This document shows positions 11,460-23,200 of a stretch of 64,000 nucleotides of DNA, piece after piece; the stretch's first letter is position 1; every line of letters starts with the position of its first letter. Under the pieces are notes generated by a model that made no database searches, was not told the origin of the DNA, and worked only from the letters and a program-made list of their open reading frames with translations. This stretch comes from Glandiceps talaboti (lineage: Eukaryota > Hemichordata > Enteropneusta > Spengelidae), in the NCBI RefSeq assembly GCF_964340395.1, contig NC_135564.1, positions 14,204,012-14,268,011 on the forward strand. Direction: 5' to 3'. The translations under genes and the position numbers were made by a program.

Positions 11460-13100
11460 ATTCAGAAGGACTTATGTGTTATTATCCAATATAGATAAGG
11501 TACCCTTATTCAGTGGATGTTGAAGAGATTGATTGATTGATTAATAGATTGACAGACTGACTGACTGACAGACTGGTTGTTGTTGTTGGTTGTTTGTTTG
11601 TTGGTTGGTTGGTTAATTGAAAGAATGATTGATTGGCAGACTGACTGACTGAATGGTTGGTTGGTTGTTTGGTTGGTTACTGACTGACTGACTGGCTGAT
11701 TTATAGAACGGTTATGTAGTTGCTAAATTAATTGATTGATTCATCTGGCATTTGGATTTAAGAAACGACTTGGATGATTTTTGGATTTGTGAAAGTAGAA
11801 ATACTGACATTGACATGACATTGTTGCCATCCTGGAAATAATACTCTTAAGATTCCTAGATGGGTGTCTGTTATTGTGTCTTTTCCATTTCACAAAACTA
11901 TTGACAGTGTCAAGAAGCTAATACACACAATTGTAACAATGTAGCAAATACTAGTATATCCCGGATGTGTCAAATGTTACACATGTACATGTCATAGTTA
12001 TCGAGAATATTTTGTATGGAGAATATTATACATCAGGGTACCAAATATCAACCATCCAAAATTCGAATTATATCATATGAGTGAATAGACAGACTGTCTT
12101 CAATGGGATTTGGTATTTTTAGTTGACATGAAACACAGGTTATTTCCACTCGAGCTTTTGAAAAAATCGATGACCGAAACCAAAGTTCCTCCATGATTGC
12201 ATTATCCAAAACATAACCCCACACATATCTGGTTTAGAAGATTTTGTGGGTCGGATAAAATTGATGCGATCGGATGATTCTTTGAATGTAACGCACCAAT
12301 TTGTATCAACTACAAACTATTATTTATAGTTTGTATCGAAAAACCAGTCGACAATATTATTATGTAGTTCGTGGTAAAAACCCATATCACTACTGCATTC
12401 CTTCAAATGGGTAGATTTTCAACAAATATATTTATGTACATAGGTATTTGGTTTTGATAGCTAGAATAAGAGGTATATCCGGATATCTACATTTACAAAA
12501 TGTATCGACAAACTGATAGAAGACACTTGGAATAATTTGTCACGCACAGGAGATACAACACTTACTTTTATCAAATTTGCAATTGTTTGAACAGTTTCTA
12601 GACAATTTTTTGGAGGGAGCATAATCATATTAGACTACAAAACTAAAATCAATAACGCTGTAACGAAACCTCCAAAATAACTTTGACATGGATATATAAA
12701 CTTACGTTTGTTATCCTGCAACCAGAAGTCCGCGATAAACCTGAAAAAAAAAGTTACCTTCTCTGAAAACTTCTACAGTAGCAAAGCCGATCCGCGTTGA
12801 TATCAAGGAGGGTGAATATCTCAAGTTGCACGATAGTGACGAAACATGACTATGAAGAATCATTGCTGACGTTACAACATTCTCAAATCGAACGCCATCT
12901 GGTCATAAGAAGACGCTTGTGGTTGCATGGCAACTGTGGCCAGTTCCTAGGAGACCAATGGTATGCGCATAAGGATGCGCGTTCACTGTATCTGTTTACG
13001 TGCACTTTCGAACTCTTTTGCCGAAGTTTTGTATTGTTTCCAAATACAAGCAAATTAAATACGTCACAAGTCGTATAAATTTGACCGAGAGCGGTCAAAT
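11460..13100. other. Intergenic stretch with low-complexity GACT/GATT/GGTT tracts
   Basis: Degenerate tetranucleotide runs (GATT, GACT, GGTT) occupy about 11525-11700. The remainder is unique-looking, AT-rich sequence with no coding region I can support. Short open frames on both strands around 12797-13110 have no recognisable domain. Confidence 0.5.
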
Positions 13101-13141
13101 ATGACATCATTTCAGAGCAGTCGTACCCAGTATCCTGCAGG
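13101..13141 (+). other. Possible first coding exon, unidentified
   Basis: An ATG opens 13 codons (MTSFQSSRTQYPA) and runs into a strong donor, G|GTAAGT, at 13142. The sequence just upstream is richer in CpG than its surroundings. No matching downstream exon is recognised before the LINE at 14.6 kb. It may be a real 5' exon of an unidentified gene or a chance signal. Confidence 0.25.
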
Positions 13142-13490
13142 TAAGTTTTCCAACATCAAATTTCAAGAAAACCTGTCGTTTCATGTTGATTTTATTTTTC
13201 GGTCGAAAATATCTTTAGAGCGAAAGTACAAGAATCAAGATATTCCAAGAGGAAGAATTCATTCCCGGGTTCATGACGGAAACGTCATGATTTTTGAAGA
13301 ACCTTTTAGATACAAGACAAACAACAGTCACATTTACTCCATAGCGGCCAGTGATTCCACTGGCATCGTCCATCATCACTGTGTGAATTATAAGTCCCTA
13401 GGCCTAGGCCTGTATAAGTTTCTTTGGCAGGGGAATACAGTCAAAAAAAATTGATTTGCTATTCATAAACCAAACCAAAACAGTAACAGT

Positions 13491-13537
<47 letters not shown>

Positions 13538-13858
13538 CTTCCCACGAAGTTAAACGGCTTTTCTTGTGACACACTTTCACATATATCGGACAGAGATAAA
13601 CCTGAAAAAGTCAACCCCTCGTTACGTTTATACATGAAACAGTTGGTTCAAACTGCGTTGTTGATAGCTTAGACACTTGAACCTCATACTTTCTTGCAGA
13701 CAAAACCATTATAAGCTTATTCTGTGTGACAATTTGCATAACTGATATCTTGGTGAACAAGGTATATAGACACAAGAAACAAACAAACAAACAAACAAAC
13801 AAGCAAACAAACAAACAAACAAACAAACAAACAAACAGACAGACAGACAACAACAACA
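13491..13858. repeat. (CAA)n and (AAAC)n/(AGAC)n microsatellites
   Basis: A CAA run spans about 13491-13538. A second tract (about 13777-13858) is AAAC repeats passing into AGAC and AAC repeats. The ~240 bases between them show no gene. Confidence 0.95.
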
Positions 13859-13859
13859 A

Positions 13860-14626
13860 AGTATACCCCTCTTCCTTCGCAATTTGTTTTCGTAGTGCAA
13901 TATTTTTCTGGGAAGGGGATTGCCAGGGGTACGAGTAGTCATGGGGTGCGAATTTTAATTTCGAGGGACACGACGTCGACTGAAATATCTTTTCAACCCA
14001 TAATGTATAAATGTCTGCATTCGTATTTGAGTATGATTAAAACGATTCAGAACTTTGAGCTCGCTGTTTCAATCATCATTCCTGTAACATGGTAAACACA
14101 GTGCCTAGATCCACTGATCTATTCCATGTGTTTGCGGTCTCTGGATGCTACAAGCCCTAACCTATGTGTTTATCCAATGTCAAAATGACTTTGATTAATG
14201 ACGGTGATTAGATGGCATGGGATGTTCCCGGGTATTTCCTTGACATGCGCACTAAAGTACCCTGGTACTCACTTCCCAAGATATCTTCACGACATGCTGT
14301 CTAGTTTTCATCTCTGAAATCTAGCAGGTTAGTGCTTTCATCTGTGATTATACTTTCCTTTTACTGTTATTTAGAGAAAATGACTGTACTTGTTGACGTT
14401 ATCGTTTGATTTGATTCATGTATAAACATTTCTATACTTTTGTATATGACTCATACATTGACAGTTGACTGATCATGTACTCTACTTTGTCGATTCTTTG
14501 ATGCAGTTTACGATAACTTTTGTACCTATTGTTTCATTCTGTGAGTTTATATGCCAAGTTTTTGACGCTACGGGTAATGCTAGTTTTAGTTTTCCGACAA
14601 AGTTTCCAACTTCCATTGACAATCAG
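13860..14626. other. Non-coding stretch before the LINE
   Basis: I see no conserved coding sequence, RNA gene or inverted-repeat element here. It ends at the left copy of the LINE target-site duplication, ATACTAGA at 14627-14634. Confidence 0.5.
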
Positions 14627-14634
14627 ATACTAGA

Positions 14635-16399
14635 ATTGCTATATCTAGTTGCCTTGGCAAATTATTCACAAGTATATTGAATAACAGGCTAACCGAATAC
14701 ATAGAAAACAAAAACATTCTACCATCAGAACAGTTTGGTTTTAGAAAAAATTGTCGTACTACAGACAATCTATTTATTTTAAAAACAGTTATCAATAAAT
14801 ATTTATATCAAAATGAACAACAAAAAACAAAACAAAAGGACAACAAAATTTATGCTTGTTTCATAGATATGAAAAAGGCATTTGATAGCGTCTCACATGA
14901 TGGCCTCTTCCAAAAAATGCTTTCTAATAACATATTTGGTAACATGTATAAAATGATTAAACATATATACAGAAATGCAACTTACAAAGTGAAAACCAAA
15001 AATGGTTTAACACAAGAATTTAAATCATCTGTAGGAGTCAAACAAGGCTGTAACCTTAGCCCTACACTATTTAATATTTTCATTAGTGACCTACCAAGAA
15101 TTTTTGATTCAAGTCATTGTGACGCACCAACTATCAATAACAAGGCAATCAGTTGCCTACTTTACGCTGATGATATTGTCCTTCTGTCAAAATCGAAGCA
15201 AGGGTTACAACACTGCCTTGACAAATTATCAAAGTACACACAGAAATGGAAACTCAAAGTTAACACTATGAAAACAAAAATCATGATATTCAATAAAAAC
15301 AACAGACTGTTACAAAAAAGTGTTTTTTTCTTTGAGGGAGAAGAACTAGACATTGTAAAAAAAATTCAACTACTTAGGTCTAATTATTTCTCCAAATGGA
15401 AAATCAAAAGAAGCAATGATGAATTTAAAAAACAAAGGGATCAAAGCATTATTTTCACTAAAGTCAAAGTTAGGCAATCTTAGAAATCTAAGTCCACAAT
15501 TAATGCTAGATATATTCGATAAACTAATAAGACCAATAGTTGTATATGGGTGTGACATATGGAGTGATGAGTGCTGCAAAGATTCACCAATTGAAACTGT
15601 AAATGTTAACTTCTGTCGGTTTATACTAGGAGTATCAAAGAAAACCACTAAAATGGGGATTTATGGGGAACTTGGAAGATTTCCATTAGATATATTTGTG
15701 AAAAAACAAGCGATAAAATATCTCGTCCATGTAATGAATACAAAAAACAACATATTACGAGAAGCTTTCAGTTTCAACAAAGAAAAAAAGACAACCTGGT
15801 ACAAATCCACAACTTTGTACCTACCTAATAGTGACATAAATCAATTACAAGTCAATGAAATCAGTAAAAAAATAAAAACACAGCAAATAATCAACATTGA
15901 ACATCAGCAACAAGCAAGCTTCATCTCACAGTGGAAAAACAGCTTAAATAACAGAGAGGAAAATGGAAATAATAACTGCAAACTCAGAACATACAAACTC
16001 ATTAAATTAGATTTTAAGCTTGAACCATATCTAGAAAAATTAAATAACCCAGAATTGCGATCAATAATCTGTAAATTCAGACTAAGTGACCACAAACTTG
16101 AAATTGAAAAGGGCCGTCATCACAAAATACCAGCTAAAAGCAGATTATGTAAAATATGCAACTCAACCCTTGTAGAAGATGAAAAACACTTTATATTACA
16201 GTGTCCCCTGTATAATTTACTCAGGCATGACCTCTTTAGTGAAGCTGCTAAACATATTAATAATTACAGAAACTTGACAGAAGAACAACAATTTAAAGAA
16301 ATAATGAGCAACAAAACTCTAATTATCGCACTTGGAAAATATATCAAACTTAGTAATATAAAAAGGGAGCACCACCTACAAAATACTCATAATATATAA
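14635..16399 (+). pseudogene. LINE reverse transcriptase C-terminal two thirds, one frameshift
   Basis: The frame enters in the RT thumb/finger region (SSCLGKLFTSILNNRLTEYI), then FGFRKNCRTTDNLF, ACFIDMKKAFDSVSHDGLF (first catalytic Asp), GVKQGCNLSPTLFNIFISDL and LLYADDIVLLS (YADD active-site box). Near 15375 the frame shifts by one base and continues as GLIISPNGKSKEAMMNL through a C-terminal domain. That domain ends in a Cys-rich knuckle (RLCKICNSTLVEDEKHFILQ-C) and stops at 16399. Endonuclease and N-terminal RT are missing. The frameshift and truncation make it inactive, though it looks fairly recent. Confidence 0.88.
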
Positions 16400-16643
16400 T
16401 TTGAAATGTCTAAATACCCTTCATTATTATTTTTTCATTAATATTATGTTTCAACTCGTTGAATAGTTATTGTTGTTGTTTTGTTTTGTTTTGTAGTCTT
16501 TATTATGATGTGTAATGTTACTTTTGAAAAGCCTATAAGTGTTATTATTATGATTTTTTTTTTCCCCAATTTTATTTTATTTGTACCTTTAACAAATCCC
16601 CAGGGTTTTGTTACGTGTAATCAATAAATACTAAATACTTCAA
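14635..16643 (+). mobile_element. 5'-truncated non-LTR retrotransposon with target-site duplication
   Basis: The inserted segment is flanked by identical 8-mers ATACTAGA at 14627-14634 and 16644-16651; the match extends to 11 bases with one mismatch. The 5' end is cut inside the reverse transcriptase domain, the usual result of incomplete target-primed reverse transcription. The 3' end is AT-rich (AATAAATACTAAATACTTCA) rather than a long poly-A. A short antisense relative lies in the last intron of the SerRS-like gene. Confidence 0.88.
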
Positions 16644-16651
16644 ATACTAGA

Positions 16652-17270
16652 CATTCCATTACACATGGTGTTATAATTTCATTTTAGGCGGGAAATAACC
16701 CATGCGTATATATACATAGTGACAGTGTGTAAGCTGAGCTGGTGTCAAGACCTCAGCCAGGGTACGTGTAATTTGACACACTAACATTGCTCCTTGTAAT
16801 CTTCACTTAGCCTATTTCCTAATTTCGTTTTATATTAGTAACTTTTATTTTACTGATGTAAATATAGTGTATTTATTCAACCTGCGTTTCATTGCATCAC
16901 GTGTCTGTCATTGCATGCATTACCCTCGTAAACCTAAGTCTAGTCATGCTAAAGCTAGGGGGCCCAACTCCTGGCCTCATGTGCTATGTCGTGTATCAAA
17001 ATGGCGACACTCGCAAGCAACGTGATTCACATGTGTTTTGCTATTTGGCTTCATTAGCGAGGTGTGGAGGGTAAACTGTAAATTTTGCCTTGATACAGTG
17101 CTATTGACTCTGAATTGTTGATGGTTTCAGTGACAGAAATTTGCCATTCGCGACTTATTTTGAGGGCTCGCCGTATTTGTAGACATTGTTTATGTTTGGT
17201 GTCTATCGCTTGCCACGCCAGTTAGCTTTGCCACTGAAGTTGAAGATATTGTTCTCTAGATTCGACGAAA
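16652..17270 (+). promoter_or_regulatory. Probable CMTR2 promoter/5' UTR region
   Basis: This is 600 bases of unique sequence between the LINE and the CMTR2 start. CpG dinucleotides become more frequent toward 17150-17270, as in promoters of housekeeping genes. I see no firm TATA box or initiator at a defined start, so the boundary is inferred from position only. Confidence 0.35.
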
Positions 17271-20200
17271 ATGGGGAGAAAAAGGAAGAGACCACAACAA
17301 TATGGTTGTAACAATGATAACTACCGAAGAAGAGACTTCAGTCCACCTGTCATGGACGAAGCGAGTGCGGTCTTTACAAAGAGGTTCACATTCGTTACAC
17401 CTGGCGGTGACGATACGTGGTCACTTCCTGGTGCAGACGACTTTTTCGTTACCGAGTATGTCGACGTGAATGAAACATTGTCAACAATGAAAAGTGAACT
17501 GAATTCAACCAAATCGTCTCTCAGTGACAAAGATATGCAAAGCTGGCATGAACACACGATGTTTACGAACAAAGCTGGACGGGTTGTACCCCACATCCGA
17601 GCGGACTATAAACCCGAACTCTGTACTCAAGCGTGGTGTAAATTCCGCGAGATTGTCGGCACTTTTGACGTGATACCCGAACTCGCTGTACAGTCAAGGG
17701 AACTTAACACAGTTCATTTATGTGAAGCGCCAGGTGCCTTCATCACAAGTTTGAATCATTATATCAAAACTAATGTTAAAGTTGATATTTACTGGGAATG
17801 GCTAGGTAGTACATTGAACCCTTACTATGAAGGTAATGACTTGAGTACTATGATTCCAGATGACAGGTTTATTTATGAAACATCCCACCGGTGGTACTTT
17901 GGTGAAGATGATACCGGTGATATGACAGATGTCGGTGTCATGGAAGAATTGGTGAAGGAATGCAAGCTGAGACTTGGTGATGTGCATTTGGTATGTTTAA
18001 TCACATTCATCCCTTCATCTCAGTCAACTTAGCCTCAAATGAGTGCTGATCGGTCATACAATTTTACCATTATAGTCATGAAATTCTCCACTGCTGGCTT
18101 TTACCACTGTATCACTCTACCCTGAAGAAGACCTCCTGTGTGAGGTCAAAACGCTGGTAATAAAAGTTTAACTTAGACAAAAGGACTTGTCGTTTCTTTT
18201 ACCAAACCCAATTTTACATTTTCTCAAGTCCATGTCTCCGAGTTGGCTCACCATAGTAGTTGGACTGAGTGTAGCTTCTGCAACAAACTAGTAGATTACT
18301 AACAAAATATATCTGGTTATATTATAACCAAGTGCATATTATTACATAAACAATGTGCCATATTCTTGGTACCCACTTTATCTGTAACCTGTTAGTTTCA
18401 TAGAATTATAGAAGCATCTTGTGTGAGCTCTAGGACACCCAAGAATAGGGTGAATATGGGTAAAAAATTGTCAATTCAGATGGCAACTGAATGGCTACAT
18501 GTGAAGCAGGCAAAGATGTGCTAGAAATTGTTTAGTTTCTTGAAATGACATCAAAAACAAAGAAAGTGGAACTATTATAGAATTAGTTGAGAATTCCATT
18601 GACCAACAGTATCAACTGGGAAAGGACAAGTTTCAATGTATGCACAGTACTTGTGGTTCTCACCATGAACCAATAGATAAGTTCAGGATAAAAGCCATTT
18701 GCTATCTGTTAGCTAGTCTGTCCACGGCACTGGAGCTGTAACTATGCTAGGTCTTGTCTACTATGAGAGCAAGCACAGTTACAGCGCCAATGCCATATAG
18801 CTAATGGATTGCAAGCAGTTTTTATCCAGAACTTGCCCAATATGTTTCCAAAAAGCAGCCCTAGTGGCCAACAGTAAAAATTCTTTTCTTTTTTTCAATA
18901 ATGTGACTGGTATTTTGAACTGATTTGTTGTAAGTGTCTTTATGCATTTTTCAAACCAACACAGAGCATTTTTGTTTTGTTTTTAGGTGACGGCTGATGG
19001 AAGTATAGATTGTCAAGTGAATCCAGCAGAGCAGGAATCATTAGTATCTCATCTCCATTACTGTGAAGTCATCACAGCATTGCAATGTCTTAGCCCTGCA
19101 GGAAATCTTGTCGTCAAAATGTTCACATTCTTTGAACACAGTGCGACATGTCTTATGTATTTCCTGAATTGTATGTTTGAAAAGGTAAGTGTTATTGTCG
19201 CCATATGATGTGTCTTGTAAGAGTAGAATGTGTAACATAGTATGTTTGTTAGTGAAGAAGGTTTGCCAGGCATTTGTATTCATATGTATTCATACTCGGA
19301 ATATTTGGCAACCCTGGTGAAGTGACTGGCAAGTTCATGTAGATTTTAGGGACTGTCTACCTCAACAAACACACTTTAGAGTACATAACACAGTGTAATC
19401 ATGATATGATCTATCACATTCATATAATACATGAGCTTATTATAACGATGACATCATAGTGTTGTGTTCTTTTGATACATGTCATAGGAATCTATCTTGG
19501 AGGCCCATGACCAATAAAGATTCAATATTGGCAAGAAAAACAGTTTCTTAGCTTTTGGCAAGAAAAACAGTTTCTTAGCTTCGATGCTATCCGTGGCATT
19601 GAATCTCAAGATCTCTCAGTCTTCACGTCAGCTCAATGAGGTCTTGGGATGAAATTTCAAATTCAGCTGACACCACCCTTATACACAGTCAACATAATGT
19701 CTTTGTTAATCAATCACTAATCTAGTTGTATTGTTACCATTTACACCTCCACTCATAGCAACCACATTGGCATCCAGACTAATCAATCATAGAATTCTGC
19801 CTGGTTAATCAATCATAGAATTCTGGTTATAAGTTAGTGTTTATTGGGGGCTGTTATGTAATGTCCAAATGTGGTATATTTGTCAGCTCGCTGATGATGC
19901 TATTTATACATTGTTTACATCATTCCAACAGTTGGAATTTACTCAGTTGAATGAACAACATTTGATTCATGATTTCTCATTGAGTTAGACTGGGTGAAGA
20001 GATGATTCAATACCACAGACAGCATCTAGACTATGACCAATTTGTTTTGGAGGCCCATGGCAGTGATAAGGACTAAAATTTGGTAAAAACAGTTACCTGG
20101 CAAAACTGTAGCAAAAAGTTGACCTTGAACATAATCTTATCTAATCTTTATGGCTCCCAAAACAAGATAGCACAGAATTTGAGAACCTGGGATACTTCAT

Positions 20201-23200
20201 ATTTGCCTTGCAGTCATTTTGGAAAGAAGTTTCACAAGAGGGCAAAGTAAAGTCTATGCTTTTGATTTTGGCCCTTACTCACAAATCATAGGCCTTTGAA
20301 ATGGATTTGTAGTAATCTAGTGTAGGTGTACAGAAATTACTTTTGTGACCTTCGTACCTTCTTCAGAGAAAACACTGATGACACCTTAGGAATAATCATT
20401 CATATATTTTTATGCTTACAGGTCCACGTCTTCAAACCATCGACCAGTAAGGCTGGTAACTCGGAAGTCTATGTCATTTGTCTCAACTACAATGCTAAGG
20501 ACAAGATTGAAATCTACCTACCAAAGTTGATCCAGGCATTTGGTAAGTTGGCATTTAAGTTTTGTCATCTAAATTGCATGTGAAATGTTTGCACAGAAAT
20601 GTAGAATTATTTTTTAACGCATGATAATTACATTGCTTTCTTGGATTAAAATTATTGTACACTTCATGACAAATTACAGTAGAAATGCATGAATGGCAGC
20701 ATTTTTGCCAAGTTTGGGAATACTGTACCATGATACACACAGTTCAAATAAAACATTACTCTAAGATACATGGTACCTTGGGAACTAAGGTATATATTAC
20801 CAACATAACACCCTTGTGACTGACCCAGAACACCAGACTGGAGAACAAATCCACAGTTGTAGAAGAAAGCTTCAGTGTTGCTTTCACTAAATATCAATTG
20901 TGTATAGTGTTTCAAAAGTTTGAATGTTGAAGTTGATAAAACCCTTAACAGAAACACACTTTTTAATTGTAAATTATCAAATCTCATCCCACAGCTAGCC
21001 AGAAGTCAATGTACATGCTTTCTGCCAGTGATATTCCAGCATCATTCATGACACAACTGATAGAATGTGCCCAGTTATTCAAACAGTATCAAACCGAAAC
21101 CATAGACAGCAATGTCACAATGTATGAAAGTATCGACTTGGCACAAAGACAACATATCCAGCAAGTCAGAGATTGCTGTCTTCAAATGTACATAGAGAGA
21201 TTTGGTGTGAAATACATGCCAAGAGGTCAACAAATATGTCCTGATTTATACAAGGTAAGTGTTAATACATGTACATGTATACAGTGTATATAAATTGGGA
21301 ATGTCACAGTGTCAGTTATAGAGACTGATTCATGGGAAGTGTAGTCTGGATGCCAAGGTGGTTTCATGTGAGTGGAGGTGTAAATTATAATGATACGTCA
21401 TATAGGGACTAGTCTGGATGCCAACTGTGGTCTAACCACACACTATACATGCTATATAGGGACTAAACTATGGGAATTGTTATTCATTCCTTTCGTAGTC
21501 TGGATGCCAACTGTGTGAGTGGACATTTAATGGTAACGATACTGTATAGGAAATAGACTATTCCTTTGGGGATGATGGATGGGTTAGGTTCATTGTGTGT
21601 GTACATCCAAATGTAGTAAGGAATTTGAATTGTACAAATAGTGTTTATTTACTATACTGTAATAAAGATAACTCATAGCTTACATAACAGGTATCTTGTA
21701 TTACCACTCACAGTTTGACCTGTTCAAGCATGTAGAGTGATGTGTTAGAGATTATATATTTCAGAAAATAATGTCTTCCTCTCTTCCTTTTACATGAAAT
21801 CACGAATTTGAATATATCACAGTGTCAATGAGTACTTGTTTTCCATAAGTTCAATGACAACCATTCTAACTTTTCAAGGTTAAACCAAACTCAAATGCAC
21901 CCACTGATTTTAGTAGTCATGAAAACATGATTATGTAATAGTGAGTACTTTATTGAATATTGACGATTGACTGGGACAGTATGTTGGGGTTCACACATCG
22001 ACCCTTTCACTGGAAAGGTCAAGACTGTTGAGGGCAGAGTGATATGATGTAGCTTACAGTCCATAATGAAAGGGGAAGTGTATTTTCAACATGTTTGCCT
22101 TTTATTTGAACATAGCAAGACCACTATCTGAGAAATCAAGTCATCAGTAGTACCAAGGCCAGACATGTTGGATCTTATAATGACAGACAAGATGAACAAA
22201 ATTGGTGGACAAATCTGCACAAGACTATTGATGGTTGGTTGCTTAGCGACAGTGAAGACTTCTACTTTCAGGTATGGTGGTTGTCAGTGGTTACTGTTTA
22301 CAAATAAATGTAAATATCAACAAGATGGAATAGATGTAAATATCTATTTTGTGGCAAGGCTTGAAGAGGGAGTGAAATGCCAAGTACGGTATAGTGAGAA
22401 CATTTGTATTTTAGCATTCAAAACGGTTGAATGATAAAGAACTCTGCATATTTTGGTTCTGATTTAATTTGGCAGATCAGAAGTTGGCTGATTCTATCAA
22501 CTTAGTTGATTTTTTATGTATTTTGAATCACTTTTTACATACTGCATTTTCATTAGTGTGGATGTACTCTTATACCTTCCCATTTTTGTGTTACTGTACA
22601 GAATTCTGTTGATTTCTCAATGGCATCGTTGGACCTGACAATACTGTATGGGAAAGCGATAGATAGGGTGAGAAGTTCAAGGTTTTGTCAACCTAAACTA
22701 TTGGATGATATCAACAAAGCTGTTACTACAGCAAAGGTGAGTTATATTCCCATGGTTATATGTAAGCAAAGAATCAAAAACCTCATGGCAGATTAGTCTC
22801 AAAATTACTTGGTATGTTTCAATTGGTGCCTGCATCGAGATGAAGAACAGTCAAGCTGCTGGACCCACACAGTCTTTCTGCTTACTTTAAAAGCGACTGA
22901 AGATTGTTACTGAGGGTGCTGCACCCAGACAGAGTTCCTCATCACCCCTTAGCTTTATTCAGCAACCCGTAAGGTATATATCCAATGTCTTACTACAAGA
23001 CTAGATGAAGACACGTTCCAAGACAAAATGATTATGCAAATAAGGTCTAAAAATGTGATATTTGGCTCAAAACTTAAAACTTGAATTATCATACCGAGAG
23101 GGTTAAACAATTTGGTTGGGGATCTGATTAAAGACCAAGTCTGAGATGTATTGACACAAATATTCCCATCTAGACTAGTCTATTTATTTCTAATGTTTGT

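Noticed and set aside
20664-20987. 107-codon minus-strand frame in a CMTR2 intron
   Set aside because: No domain, no splice or start context, and composition like random AT-rich intron sequence.
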